Of a stretch of DNA of 12,222 bases, positions 6,024-11,925 are shown in pieces. Both the position numbers and the translations under genes were made by a program. Origin of the DNA: Bacillota bacterium. Its GTDB lineage: Bacteria > Bacillota > Bacilli > Bacillales > Cytobacillaceae. How positions within the stretch are numbered: the stretch's first letter is position 1; each line of letters begins with the position of its first letter. Location of the stretch: contig JAUZPT010000051.1 of NCBI GenBank assembly GCA_030705745.1, forward strand, positions 1-12,222. Direction: 5' to 3'. Below the pieces are notes generated by a model that saw only the letters and a list, made by a program, of their open reading frames with translations, had not been told where the DNA came from and ran no database searches.

Positions 6024-6072
6024 AAAAAAAGACAGGCCCCCGCTGCAACGTTTTACTGCAGTGGGGCTTGTC
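6024..6072 (-). terminator. Intrinsic terminator of the TetR gene
   Basis: A long stem (6031-6047 with 6057-6072; one bulged C, two G-T pairs) is followed on the reverse strand by TTTTTTT (6024-6030). It begins eleven bases after the TetR stop codon. Confidence 0.92.
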
Positions 6073-6082
6073 CCTTAAGTTC

Positions 6083-6697
6083 TTACTTAACTAAAATATA
6101 ATTCATGACCATTTCTTCCGTTACTTCAAAGTGCTTTTTGTAGGCATAATCTTCCCATAGCATTGAGTAGTGAAGACAAATTCCATCAATTAAAGACCAA
6201 AATAAACTGGCAACGATTTCAACTTGTACTTCTTGTTTAAACTCACCAGCATTCTTACCTTCTTCAAGAATTTCTGCCAAAAAATCACGGAATTGACTTT
6301 TATAACGCGTATTCATAATTTCCCTCAAAGGTTCTTGACGTGAAGAGTAAATCCAAAACTCCATATGAACACGAATAAAGCTCCTCCACTCTTCTGTTAA
6401 GGCAGCCTCCCGATAAATTCGAAAAAATTCACTAACCTTTTCTTTTGCAGTAGAAATTTGCTTAAACTGCTTCCTAATATTCTCAAGGGTTCTTTTACTT
6501 CGCTCATCCATCAAAGAAATATAAAGATCTTCTTTACTTTTAAAATAGTTATAGATTAATCCTTTACTCATATTTGAATATGCAACGATATCATCCATTG
6601 TCGTTAAATGATATCCTTTTTCACCAAAGCATTTCAAAGCAATTTCCATTATACTTTCTCTTTTGCGCTCTTTATACTCTTCTGAAACCTTAGGCAT
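6083..6697 (-). CDS. TetR/AcrR-family transcriptional repressor
   Basis: 204 residues from ATG 6697. The N-terminal helix-turn-helix covers about residues 12-58: ESIMEIALKCFGEKGYHLTT, MDDIVAYSNMSKGLIYNYFKSKEDLY, with the family's typical YNYFKSKEDL recognition-helix end. The rest (about 60-204) is an all-helical ligand-binding and dimer domain with several aromatic residues (FWIYSSRQ, SLFWSLIDGICLHYSMLWEDYAY), suggesting a hydrophobic ligand. AAAGGAG lies eight bases before this ATG; the TTG one codon earlier is less well spaced. A 22-base dyad at 6726-6747 overlaps its promoter region, so autorepression is likely, and a close copy at 10082-10099 suggests that it also controls the Eis-like gene. 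The next gene upstream (YvgN-type reductase) ends in its own terminator, so the two are separate units. The ligand is unknown. Confidence 0.92.
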   Translation of the reverse strand: MPKVSEEYKERKRESIMEIALKCFGEKGYHLTTMDDIVAYSNMSKGLIYNYFKSKEDLYISLMDERSKRTLENIRKQFKQISTAKEKVSEFFRIYREAALTEEWRSFIRVHMEFWIYSSRQEPLREIMNTRYKSQFRDFLAEILEEGKNAGEFKQEVQVEIVASLFWSLIDGICLHYSMLWEDYAYKKHFEVTEEMVMNYILVK

Positions 6698-6725
6698 CAA
6701 AACAGCTCCTTTAAGTCATAAAGTA

Positions 6726-6747
6726 CTAAACTGACTATTTAGTTTAG
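6726..6747. promoter_or_regulatory. Candidate TetR operator (autoregulation)
   Basis: CTAAACT (6726-6732) and AGTTTAG (6741-6747) are perfect inverted ends around an eight-base centre that keeps part of the symmetry. It sits 29 bases upstream of the TetR start codon, just downstream of a reverse-strand TTGCTA that could be the -35. The inner 18 bases (6728-6745) match 10082-10099 at 14 positions. Confidence 0.6.
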
Positions 6748-6808
6748 CAAAAATTCTCCCTTACTGCAAATGCTGCCTTTATTTAAAGTCCGTTTCAATA
6801 AAAAACAT

Positions 6809-6840
6809 AAAAAAATAACGAGCAAAATGCTCGTTATTTA
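6809..6840 (-). terminator. Intrinsic terminator of the aldo/keto reductase gene
   Basis: A perfect ten-pair stem, ATAACGAGCA / TGCTCGTTAT (6815-6837), is followed on the reverse strand by seven T. It lies about 56 bases after the stop codon. A second, longer-looped repeat, TTACGAA/TTCGTAA (6850-6878), sits between the stop codon and the terminator. Confidence 0.9.
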
Positions 6841-6895
6841 GGAAAGTTCTTACGAATAGTGTTCGGAGCTGTTCGTAACGCTTCATACGTTCCTT

Positions 6896-7738
6896 CTACT
6901 CATTAAACCCTGCTTCGAATTCATCTGGATCGGGACCTACACGTTCATCTTTGTTTAATCCATCGATTTTTCCCATATCTTCTTCAGTTAAAACAAAATC
7001 AAAAATATTAGCATTTTCAATGATTCGTTGCTCTTTGATTGATTTCGGTATGGTGACTACTTTAGTTTGCAAATCCCAACGTAAAATAACTTGTGCAGGT
7101 GTTTTACCATGTTTTTCTGCGATCTCATTAATCGTTGGATCGTTTAATAACTCACCTTGCTTTAGCGGTGACCATGCTTCAAGCTGAATCCCTTCTTTTT
7201 GACAAAAGGCAAGAAGATCCTTCTGCGTTAGGTTAGGATGATATTCAACTTGATTGACCATAGGTTTAATTTCAGCATCCTTCATTAAGTCTTCTAAATG
7301 ATGGATATTAAAATTACTTACACCGATTGAACGGATACGCCCATCCTTGTATAACTTTTCTAGGGCCTTCCAAGTTTCTTTATACTTATTTTTCCCAGGC
7401 CAGTGGATTAAATATAAATCCAAATAATCAAGGCCGAGTTTATTTAAGCTTGTTTCAAAGGCTTGAAGAGTTGATTCATAACCTTGATCGGCGTTCCAAA
7501 CTTTTGAGGTAATAAACAACTCTTCTCGAGGAACCCCAGACTCTTTAATACCTTGTCCTACACCTTCTTCATTTTTATAAACTGCAGCCGTATCAATGCT
7601 TCGGTACCCATTTTTTATGGCAGCTTTTACCGATTCTACTACTTCTGATCCTTCTTTAACTTTAAAAACACCTAGCCCAAACCAAGGCAATTTAACACCG
7701 TTATGTAATGTAGTAGTATCATTAAGACTTTGTGCCAT
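6896..7738 (-). CDS. yvgN: Aldo/keto reductase, YvgN type
   Basis: A 280-residue NADPH-dependent aldo/keto reductase that reduces small aldehydes; the B. subtilis YvgN enzyme acts on methylglyoxal and related carbonyls. The catalytic tetrad is complete: D49 (SIDTAAVY), Y54, K79 (FITSKVWN) and H112 (LYLIHWPG). The NADPH phosphate-binding IPKS (230-233) and R238 are present. From memory, it is very similar to YvgN throughout (LHNGVKLPWFGLGVFKV, NGYRSIDTAA, KPMVNQVEYHP, KIDGLNKDERVGP). It differs by a longer tail (DEFEAGFNE). The start ATG at 7738 has AGGAGG seven bases upstream. It has a clear promoter and several palindromes upstream, so carbonyl- or redox-responsive control is plausible. It is a cytoplasmic detoxification enzyme. 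The related YtbE paralogue is an alternative assignment. Confidence 0.92.
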   Translation of the reverse strand: MAQSLNDTTTLHNGVKLPWFGLGVFKVKEGSEVVESVKAAIKNGYRSIDTAAVYKNEEGVGQGIKESGVPREELFITSKVWNADQGYESTLQAFETSLNKLGLDYLDLYLIHWPGKNKYKETWKALEKLYKDGRIRSIGVSNFNIHHLEDLMKDAEIKPMVNQVEYHPNLTQKDLLAFCQKEGIQLEAWSPLKQGELLNDPTINEIAEKHGKTPAQVILRWDLQTKVVTIPKSIKEQRIIENANIFDFVLTEEDMGKIDGLNKDERVGPDPDEFEAGFNE

Positions 7739-7779
7739 CTCTTTTCCTCCTATTTTTTGATATTAATGACGAGTCATTT

Positions 7780-7800
7780 GTGGTATTTAACTAAAACCAC
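7780..7800. promoter_or_regulatory. Dyad near the start of the reductase transcript
   Basis: GTGGTNTT and AANACCAC ends flank a short centre, covering about +7 to +27 of the transcript predicted from the promoter at 7814-7843. The position is that of a repressor site. A smaller palindrome, ATGAC-GA-GTCAT, follows at 7766-7777. Confidence 0.35.
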
Positions 7801-7813
7801 TACTTTCGGAAAT

Positions 7814-7843
7814 AGTATACTACTTCTTGTGAAGGAGTCACAA
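7814..7843 (-). promoter_or_regulatory. Sigma-A promoter of the aldo/keto reductase gene
   Basis: The reverse strand reads TTGTGA (7838-7843), 18 bases, TATACT (7814-7819). The -10 is five of six. The -35 is one arm of an inverted repeat, TTGTGA-N5-TCACAA (7827-7843), so a regulator binding there would cover it. The leader would be about 69 bases. Confidence 0.5.
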
Positions 7844-7863
7844 ACATTTTGCGTTTTATCTTC

Positions 7864-7887
7864 AATACATTGGGTAACCAATGTATT
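7864..7887. promoter_or_regulatory. Perfect 10+4+10 palindrome upstream of the reductase promoter
   Basis: AATACATTGG (7864-7873) and CCAATGTATT (7878-7887) are perfect inverted arms separated by GTAA. The site begins 21 bases upstream of the reductase -35, where an activator or upstream repressor site would lie. It has no U-run, so it is not a terminator. Confidence 0.55.
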
Positions 7888-7965
7888 GGTGTACAAAATA
7901 TTTTCCCATTTGAACATTCTTAAACATTTCTTTAAAAAAGAATACTCAACCAAATGATCCATATA

Positions 7966-8012
7966 AAAAGAGGCTGACTCAAAAATCAGGAGTCAGCCTC
8001 TTCATTTATTTT
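7966..8012. terminator. Bidirectional intrinsic terminator
   Basis: GAGGCTGACTC (7970-7980) and GAGTCAGCCTC (7990-8000) form a perfect eleven-pair stem with a nine-base loop. The reverse strand continues TTTTTATAT and the plus strand TTCATTTATTTTTA. On the reverse strand it would end the small membrane-protein transcript, about 114 bases past its stop codon. Confidence 0.9.
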
Positions 8013-8113
8013 TAGGGGGGACATTTTAATGATTTCTTCTACAAAGAATTGTAAGGAAAGATTTGATTTAGAGGATTCAAAACAAAATGAGTGATGGGAA
8101 ATTTTAACGGTAG

Positions 8114-8311
8114 CTAATTAAAAAATTGTATCAGTAATACAATAACGCCGATTATGATCGCTAACCAGGCTAATACCTTTTGAGAACTAGCTAGGCTAAC
8201 CAATCCAAGGACTACAGCAACAATACCTAGCCATATAGGGGCAAAGAAAAATCCAATTACACCTACAACGATACCTAGCCAGGCAAGTAATTTGTATGTC
8301 ATTTCGCTCAT
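8114..8311 (-). CDS. Small hydrophobic membrane protein of unknown function
   Basis: A 65-residue, almost entirely hydrophobic protein with about three membrane-spanning stretches: residues 8-23, 26-41 and 46-63, and a single short polar loop (SSQK, 42-45). It contains an internal repeat: K7-LLAWLGIVVGVIGF and K45-VLAWLAIIIGVIVL agree at nine of fifteen positions. There is no known motif, cysteine or charged pore residue. The start ATG at 8311 has AAGGAG nine bases upstream. A possible 28-codon ORF ends 20 bases upstream and could be translationally linked. It may be a small stress or membrane-associated protein as found widely in Bacillus, but I do not recognise the family. Confidence 0.75.
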   Translation of the reverse strand: MSEMTYKLLAWLGIVVGVIGFFFAPIWLGIVAVVLGLVSLASSQKVLAWLAIIIGVIVLLIQFFN

Positions 8312-8331
8312 TATTTACAACTCCTTTTTTA

Positions 8332-8418
8332 TCAGTTTAGAACCTGCACCGATACCTTCAGGATCAAAATAACCCTATTACAATTTTGAAAATTAAAACT
8401 CGAGAAATTATAATTCAT
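8332..8418 (-). CDS. Possible small ORF or leader peptide before the membrane-protein gene
   Basis: ATG at 8418 is preceded by an almost ideal AAGGAGGTG six bases upstream, one of the strongest ribosome binding sites in the window. The ORF encodes MNYNFSSFNFQNCNRVILIL followed by KVSVQVLN and stops at 8332, 20 bases before the membrane-protein start. The first half is rich in asparagine and phenylalanine. An overlapping frame of the same strand reads GYFDPEGIGAGSKLIKKEL and stops at 8315-8317, three bases before the membrane-protein ATG. That frame looks more protein-like but has no start codon. The locus may therefore be a leader peptide, a real tiny gene, or a frameshifted remnant. No homologue is recognised. 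Confidence 0.35.
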   Translation of the reverse strand: MNYNFSSFNFQNCNRVILILKVSVQVLN

Positions 8419-8610
8419 TGAACACCTCCTTGTTACTTAGGAAAAATTCAAAGAACTTGAGATTTCATTTTTGTAATATTCACACTATATCCTATGCAAA
8501 GATTCACAAAAATAACACAACCAGAAAAGAATGGAATGAACTTTTGTTAAAGAAATAAAAAATACACATTTTTTTTTAAATGTAAATTCATCTTCCTTTT
8601 CCTACAAAAA

Positions 8611-8649
8611 TCCCCGCGGAAAGCGACTGCCTGGAGCGGAAATCAACAG
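8611..8649. repeat. Fragment of a dispersed Bacillaceae intergenic repeat
   Basis: The stretch reads TCCCCGCGGAAAGCGACTGC and then CTGGAGCGGAAATCAACAG. I recall the CCGCGGAAAGCGAGTGCCTGGAGCGG-type unit as a very common intergenic repeat in Bacillus and relatives. It is clearly more GC-rich than the AT-rich DNA on both sides. Only part of the longer palindromic unit seems present. No gene product is known for it. Confidence 0.6.
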
Positions 8650-8672
8650 AACAGTGTAACATAGGCTAAAAC

Positions 8673-8721
8673 AAAAAAGACTGTAGGCAAACCCGATTTT
8701 TATTGAGTTTGTCTACAGTCT
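8673..8721 (-). terminator. Intrinsic terminator of the Eis-like gene
   Basis: AGACTGTAGGCAAAC (8678-8692) pairs with GTTTGTCTACAGTCT (8707-8721) over 15 positions with one G-T pair. The reverse strand then runs into six T. It lies about 47 bases after the stop codon. Confidence 0.88.
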
Positions 8722-8767
8722 GAGCTATTTTTTAAAAATAGCTTTCTAATTCTATTAGATTAACAAT

Positions 8768-10024
8768 TTAGAAAACCGTTGTACATCTTGGCTTTTGTTC
8801 TCTATATAACAATGAATGTAACGCTGGAAGATAACTTTCATCCGAAATCTGGACAAGGCCATAATTAAAAAGACTCTTAAAGGTAACAGCCCCCATTACT
8901 AAAGAAGAAAAATCAGAAACATCTAAACTAACTTCGACTTCATACTCACCTAAACTATCAATAGAAGGCTGCCCCTTTTCAAAATGAACTACCACACTAC
9001 GGTTGTTATCTGAAAAGAATGAATCAGCAATTGTGAATTTCACTCTACACGTTTGATTTCCAAAATCATGATCCTTTAGCGTTCGAAAGAAATTTTCAGT
9101 ATCGATTACTCGATACATAAGTCCAACACCCGTTGTATGACTTTCACGGTATACGGGTGGAATCACGTGGTCGGCATCATTCCATGGATCGGACAACAGG
9201 ATATGAAAGCTTTCGTCCTGTGTTTGAAGTTCAATTCGATTAATTTGATCCGCTTGACTATGTAGAAATGTCATCATTTCGGATAAAGCATCCGGTGTTT
9301 CATATATCCATTCCTTAATAACCATATCATTTAATACAAAATTAGATGTACTAGCTCGTTTGAAGCTGAACACGATATAGCCAAGAATTTTATCTCCTTC
9401 ACGATAAGCATAAACATGATTTTCAGGACGATTGAATAATTGATTAAGTTCAGATTCAGTTTTTTCAATCATCCCCGCAGTTTGGAATAAGTAACGGTTA
9501 TAACAGGCAAGAAGCTCATTTTTATCGTTTATATTTAAACGCTCAATATGTTCTTTTGATCTACCTTTTGGAAAGCTGTCAGGTTTGACTCGGTATTGAT
9601 CCATTTTCGGACCAACTCCAAAACCCATTTTTTTATAAAAATCAACCCGAAAAGGATATAGTGAGACCATGCTCGCTTCCTTTTCTTTATAATGTGTTAA
9701 GAAATATGTCAACATTTCCTTTGCAACATTTTCTTTTTTATGAAGTAAGTCAACAGCTACCAAGCCGATCCCGCCCACATCAGCCATTGTGGATAATAAA
9801 TTCATTTTAAAATCATGCAGCCTCATTAGTCCAACAAGATTCTCTTGCTTATATAAACCATAATAATTCGTGGTAGGCTCTTCATTCTGCACCTGTGTAA
9901 ATATTTCTTCAAAACGCGTCTTTTTCTCTTCTGAAAATAATTCAAAACCAGGATATGCGCTCGCAATGATGGTTGCTACACGAGCGCTATCATCTAACGG
10001 TATTTTTTGAATAGTGTTGATCAT
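8768..10024 (-). CDS. Eis-like GNAT N-acetyltransferase
   Basis: A 418-residue member of the Eis family, with the usual plan of two GNAT-type domains and a C-terminal SCP2-like domain. Mycobacterial Eis acetylates amines of aminoglycosides and of proteins using acetyl-CoA; the substrate here is unknown. The acetyl-CoA region is VGGIGLVAVDLLHKKENVAKEM (83-104), where the family's usual glycine in the phosphate loop appears as N99. Y130 in VDFYKKMGFG matches the proposed general acid (Tyr126 of Mtb Eis). The protein ends in phenylalanine, F418, as does Mtb Eis, where the C-terminal carboxylate helps catalysis. Full length fits the family (about 400). The start ATG at 10024 has AAAGGA nine bases upstream. 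It has a promoter at 10114-10142 and a TetR-like operator at 10082-10099. It is a single-gene unit with its own terminator. Confidence 0.88.
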   Translation of the reverse strand: MINTIQKIPLDDSARVATIIASAYPGFELFSEEKKTRFEEIFTQVQNEEPTTNYYGLYKQENLVGLMRLHDFKMNLLSTMADVGGIGLVAVDLLHKKENVAKEMLTYFLTHYKEKEASMVSLYPFRVDFYKKMGFGVGPKMDQYRVKPDSFPKGRSKEHIERLNINDKNELLACYNRYLFQTAGMIEKTESELNQLFNRPENHVYAYREGDKILGYIVFSFKRASTSNFVLNDMVIKEWIYETPDALSEMMTFLHSQADQINRIELQTQDESFHILLSDPWNDADHVIPPVYRESHTTGVGLMYRVIDTENFFRTLKDHDFGNQTCRVKFTIADSFFSDNNRSVVVHFEKGQPSIDSLGEYEVEVSLDVSDFSSLVMGAVTFKSLFNYGLVQISDESYLPALHSLLYREQKPRCTTVF

Positions 10025-10081
10025 GTGTATACGTCCTTTCCATATTTCATTTAAAATTATCTTTCTTAAAAGTTTATCTCG

Positions 10082-10099
10082 AAACCGACCAATCAGTTT
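10082..10099. promoter_or_regulatory. Candidate TetR operator of the Eis-like gene
   Basis: The 18 bases form a dyad AAACYGA-N4-TCRGTTT. It matches the TetR upstream site (6728-6745) at 14 of 18 positions. It covers about +8 to +25 of the transcript from the promoter at 10114-10142, so a bound repressor would block elongation. Confidence 0.55.
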
Positions 10100-10113
10100 A
10101 TTTTAATAATCTA

Positions 10114-10142
10114 AATATACTATGCATTCTGTTTTTGTTCAA
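10114..10142 (-). promoter_or_regulatory. Candidate sigma-A promoter of the Eis-like gene
   Basis: The reverse strand reads TTGAAC (10137-10142), 17 bases, TATATT (10114-10119), four and five of six to consensus. The leader would be about 83 bases. Confidence 0.5.
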
Positions 10143-10200
10143 GTTCCATTTTATTTTTATCTTGATTGAATATTTGAGCATTGTTAAAATCAATCTTCCG

Positions 10201-10246
10201 CGTTCAAAAAAGGAAGGCTGCAGAAACAGCCTTCCTTTTTTAAACG
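10201..10246. terminator. Bidirectional intrinsic terminator of the VOC gene
   Basis: GGAAGGCTG (10212-10220) and CAGCCTTCC (10227-10235) form a perfect nine-pair stem with a six-base loop, extended by A-runs and T-runs and an outer CGTT/AACG. It follows the VOC stop codon by about 14 bases on the reverse strand. Confidence 0.93.
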
Positions 10247-10259
10247 TTATAAAACACAC

Positions 10260-10679
10260 TTACTTATTAGTTGAAACTTGCCACGTAACTCCAAATTTGT
10301 CTGTTACTTGGCCATAGGATGGGCTCCAAAAAGTTTCCTGAAGCGGCATTATCACCTGTCCGCCATCCTGAAGCTTTCCAAATACCTCTTTTGATTTTTC
10401 TACATCGCTAATCGTAATGGCTACTGTCACTTGTGATCCAATTTGGTATGGTTGACCCGGGAAGGTATCAGAAAGCATTAAATCGGTATTGCCAACCTTC
10501 AAATGCGCATTTAACACAAGGTTTTTTGCTTCATCCGGAGTAGGATATTCGGGATTGGCAGGCATGTCGCCAAACGTTTGAAGCCCAAGAACTTCTGCTT
10601 CCAATGCATGCTCATAAAATTTTACCGCTTCTTGTCCATTTCCATTCAATACTAAATAAGGATAAATACCAACGATCAT
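10260..10679 (-). CDS. VOC-fold protein, PhnB/YjdN-like
   Basis: A 139-residue vicinal-oxygen-chelate protein of the PhnB-like group, close in type to B. subtilis YjdN. Seen: PYLVLNGNGQEAVKFYEHAL (7-26), the family's opening; LVLNAHLKVGNTDLMLSDT (54-72); and the C-terminal WSPSYGQVTDKFGVTWQVS, the standard last strand pair. The group is often annotated as glyoxalase-like or 3-demethylubiquinone methyltransferase-like, but its true reaction is usually not known, and the full set of metal ligands of glyoxalase I is not evident. It is cytoplasmic and probably dimeric. The start ATG at 10679 has AGAGGTG six bases upstream. It has a promoter at 10760-10788. No terminator is visible between it and the upstream GNAT gene (177 bases), so the two may also share a transcript. 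Confidence 0.87.
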   Translation of the reverse strand: MIVGIYPYLVLNGNGQEAVKFYEHALEAEVLGLQTFGDMPANPEYPTPDEAKNLVLNAHLKVGNTDLMLSDTFPGQPYQIGSQVTVAITISDVEKSKEVFGKLQDGGQVIMPLQETFWSPSYGQVTDKFGVTWQVSTNK

Positions 10680-10759
10680 TCATGACACCTCTTTTTTTGT
10701 TTTTTGGTCTGTTATTTCATTTGCTTACGCGCGATAAAACAGAACTAGTGTTCGAAATT

Positions 10760-10788
10760 ATTTTACGCTTATTTATTGAATTTTGCAA
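10760..10788 (-). promoter_or_regulatory. Candidate sigma-A promoter of the VOC gene
   Basis: The reverse strand reads TTGCAA (10783-10788), 17 bases, TAAAAT (10760-10765), four and five of six to consensus. The leader would be about 75 bases. Confidence 0.45.
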
Positions 10789-10856
10789 CAACTAATTTTA
10801 TCTTTTTAACAGATTACCAGCATCTCCATTGTTTCCACTCTTTTATACTCATAGAT

Positions 10857-11810
10857 TTAACAAACATCAAATTCCACAGGCCAAATAATCAACCCGCAAT
10901 TCCGGTTCCCTGCTTTCATTTCCTCTACATACTTGATTATGAGCGGATTTGGCGTTAGCTCCTTGATCATCGCCGCTGCCCATGTTCCCATTTTTTGTTC
11001 ATAAGGGTGTTGTATAAATTGTTTTACCGCTGAAGATTCAGGATGTACAGGTATGATAAGCGGCTGTTCCGGAACATCACTGCATTTTGCGTGAATATAT
11101 CCGAGCATTTCTGAAACGTCCAGTGCACTTTTCGCCAAAAAACAAACGAATTTACTTGGAGATGCCTTTGAATAGCGGATATATCCAATCGCCTCAGAGT
11201 TTCGAACTACAACAGACGAAACAGTCGATTTGTCGTTGCTTATCCAATCCAGAATGCTGTTTCCGGGCTTCAAAGCCAAATCGACATCACTAAACCATTG
11301 ATCCCATAAGGAGGAAAGCCATGGAAGATCTGCTGCAGCCACCCTTCTTTCGGAAAGTTCAGCTCCACTTAAATGAAGCTTGGAACGTTCGATTTCAATA
11401 TGGCAGGTGCCAAACATATTCGTCTCGTAACCGAATCGAGGATAATAATCAGAGTGCCCTAACAGCAGTGCCATCTCGTAGCCTTTATCCATTAAACGTT
11501 TATGTCCTTCTTCAATTAGCTGCCTTCCAATTCCCTTTTTTTGCACATTCGGATCAACCGCAATTGGTGCAAGAATGGCCGCCTTAATGGTTTCTCCGTT
11601 CAAAAGCAGTTTGTGGGTAGTAAATAAACAGTGGCCAACCACACGTCCATCCTCTTCAGCGACAAGTGATAAATCCGAATCAAACTCCTTGCGGTGCCGG
11701 TGCACATCCACTAGGGGTACCTCACCCATTCCGTGGCTGTACGTAAAAGATAAAGCGTGAATTTCCGCAATGTCAAAATAATCTTTTTGTTTTTCCGATC
11801 GAATGATCAA
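10857..11810 (-). CDS. GNAT N-acetyltransferase (two-domain, YhbS-type N-terminal domain)
   Basis: A 317-residue acetyltransferase. The N-terminal GNAT domain (about 1-150) has the acetyl-CoA loop in LAPIAVDPNVQKKGIGRQLI (80-99), with the Q90-KK-G93-I-G95 phosphate clamp, and YYPRFGYE (122-129) with the tyrosine that often acts as general acid. The C-terminal half (about 155-317) is a second domain with GYIRYSKASPSKFVCFL and ends WPVEFDVC; it looks like a degenerate second GNAT domain. The substrate is unknown. The start is TTG at 11810: GGGAG lies nine bases upstream and no in-frame ATG is near. A promoter at 11875-11902 overlaps the -35 of the divergent lipoprotein promoter. Unlike its neighbours, it has no obvious terminator before the next gene, the VOC protein. 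Confidence 0.87.
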   Translation of the reverse strand: MIIRSEKQKDYFDIAEIHALSFTYSHGMGEVPLVDVHRHRKEFDSDLSLVAEEDGRVVGHCLFTTHKLLLNGETIKAAILAPIAVDPNVQKKGIGRQLIEEGHKRLMDKGYEMALLLGHSDYYPRFGYETNMFGTCHIEIERSKLHLSGAELSERRVAAADLPWLSSLWDQWFSDVDLALKPGNSILDWISNDKSTVSSVVVRNSEAIGYIRYSKASPSKFVCFLAKSALDVSEMLGYIHAKCSDVPEQPLIIPVHPESSAVKQFIQHPYEQKMGTWAAAMIKELTPNPLIIKYVEEMKAGNRNCGLIIWPVEFDVC

Positions 11811-11874
11811 ATTTGAGTTCTCCCTTCAATTTTAAGTTTAATAGTGTTGAAATCTGTTTCTATATTTTTTTAGA

Positions 11875-11902
11875 ATTAAATATCCGCAATGACTGTTGCC
11901 AA
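11875..11902 (-). promoter_or_regulatory. Candidate promoter of the GNAT gene
   Basis: The reverse strand reads TTGGCA (11897-11902), 16 bases, TTTAAT (11875-11880), five of six at both. Its -35 shares bases with the -35 of the rightward promoter at 11896-11925. Confidence 0.45.
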
Positions 11903-11925
11903 AATTAAAGGTATTTGTTTATGAT
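11896..11925 (+). promoter_or_regulatory. Candidate promoter of the rightward lipoprotein gene
   Basis: TTGCCA (11896-11901), 18 bases, TATGAT (11920-11925), five of six at both. The leader would be about 42 bases and contains a second copy of ACTGTTGC (11936-11943), first seen at 11892-11899. Confidence 0.5.

Larger units (their letters stand above)
7739..8113. other. 375-base gene-free stretch upstream of the reductase
   Basis: It holds the reductase leader and promoter with four palindromes (7766-7777, 7780-7800, 7827-7843, 7864-7887), a probably bidirectional terminator (7966-8012), and then about 100 bases downstream of the small membrane-protein gene. The reading frames at 7730-7957 and 7774-7962 lack ribosome binding sites and are not genes. 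A 21-codon plus-strand ORF at 8029-8094 has AGGGGGG upstream but no visible promoter. Confidence 0.6.
8419..8767. other. 349-base gene-free stretch before the Eis-like gene end
   Basis: The right part holds a Bacillaceae intergenic repeat fragment (8611-8649), the Eis-like gene terminator (8673-8721), a perfect AT-rich palindrome (8723-8743) and a small repeat TCTAAT-TCT-ATTAGA (8745-8759). The left part (8419-8600) should hold the promoter of the small membrane-protein unit. A reverse-strand TATAGT near 8485 is a possible -10, but no good -35 accompanies it. Confidence 0.5.

Noticed and set aside
6698..6700. TTG 6700 as start of the TetR protein
   Set aside because: The following ATG has better spacing to AAAGGAG and is the stronger codon.
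7730..7962. Reading frames on both strands upstream of the reductase
   Set aside because: They have no ribosome binding site, and they overlap the promoter and palindromes of the reductase gene.
8029..8094. 21-codon plus-strand ORF with AGGGGGG eight bases upstream
   Set aside because: It lies directly after a strong terminator, has no visible promoter, and the peptide MISSTKNCKERFDLEDSKQNE has no recognisable feature apart from its charge. The chance of a spurious match is high.
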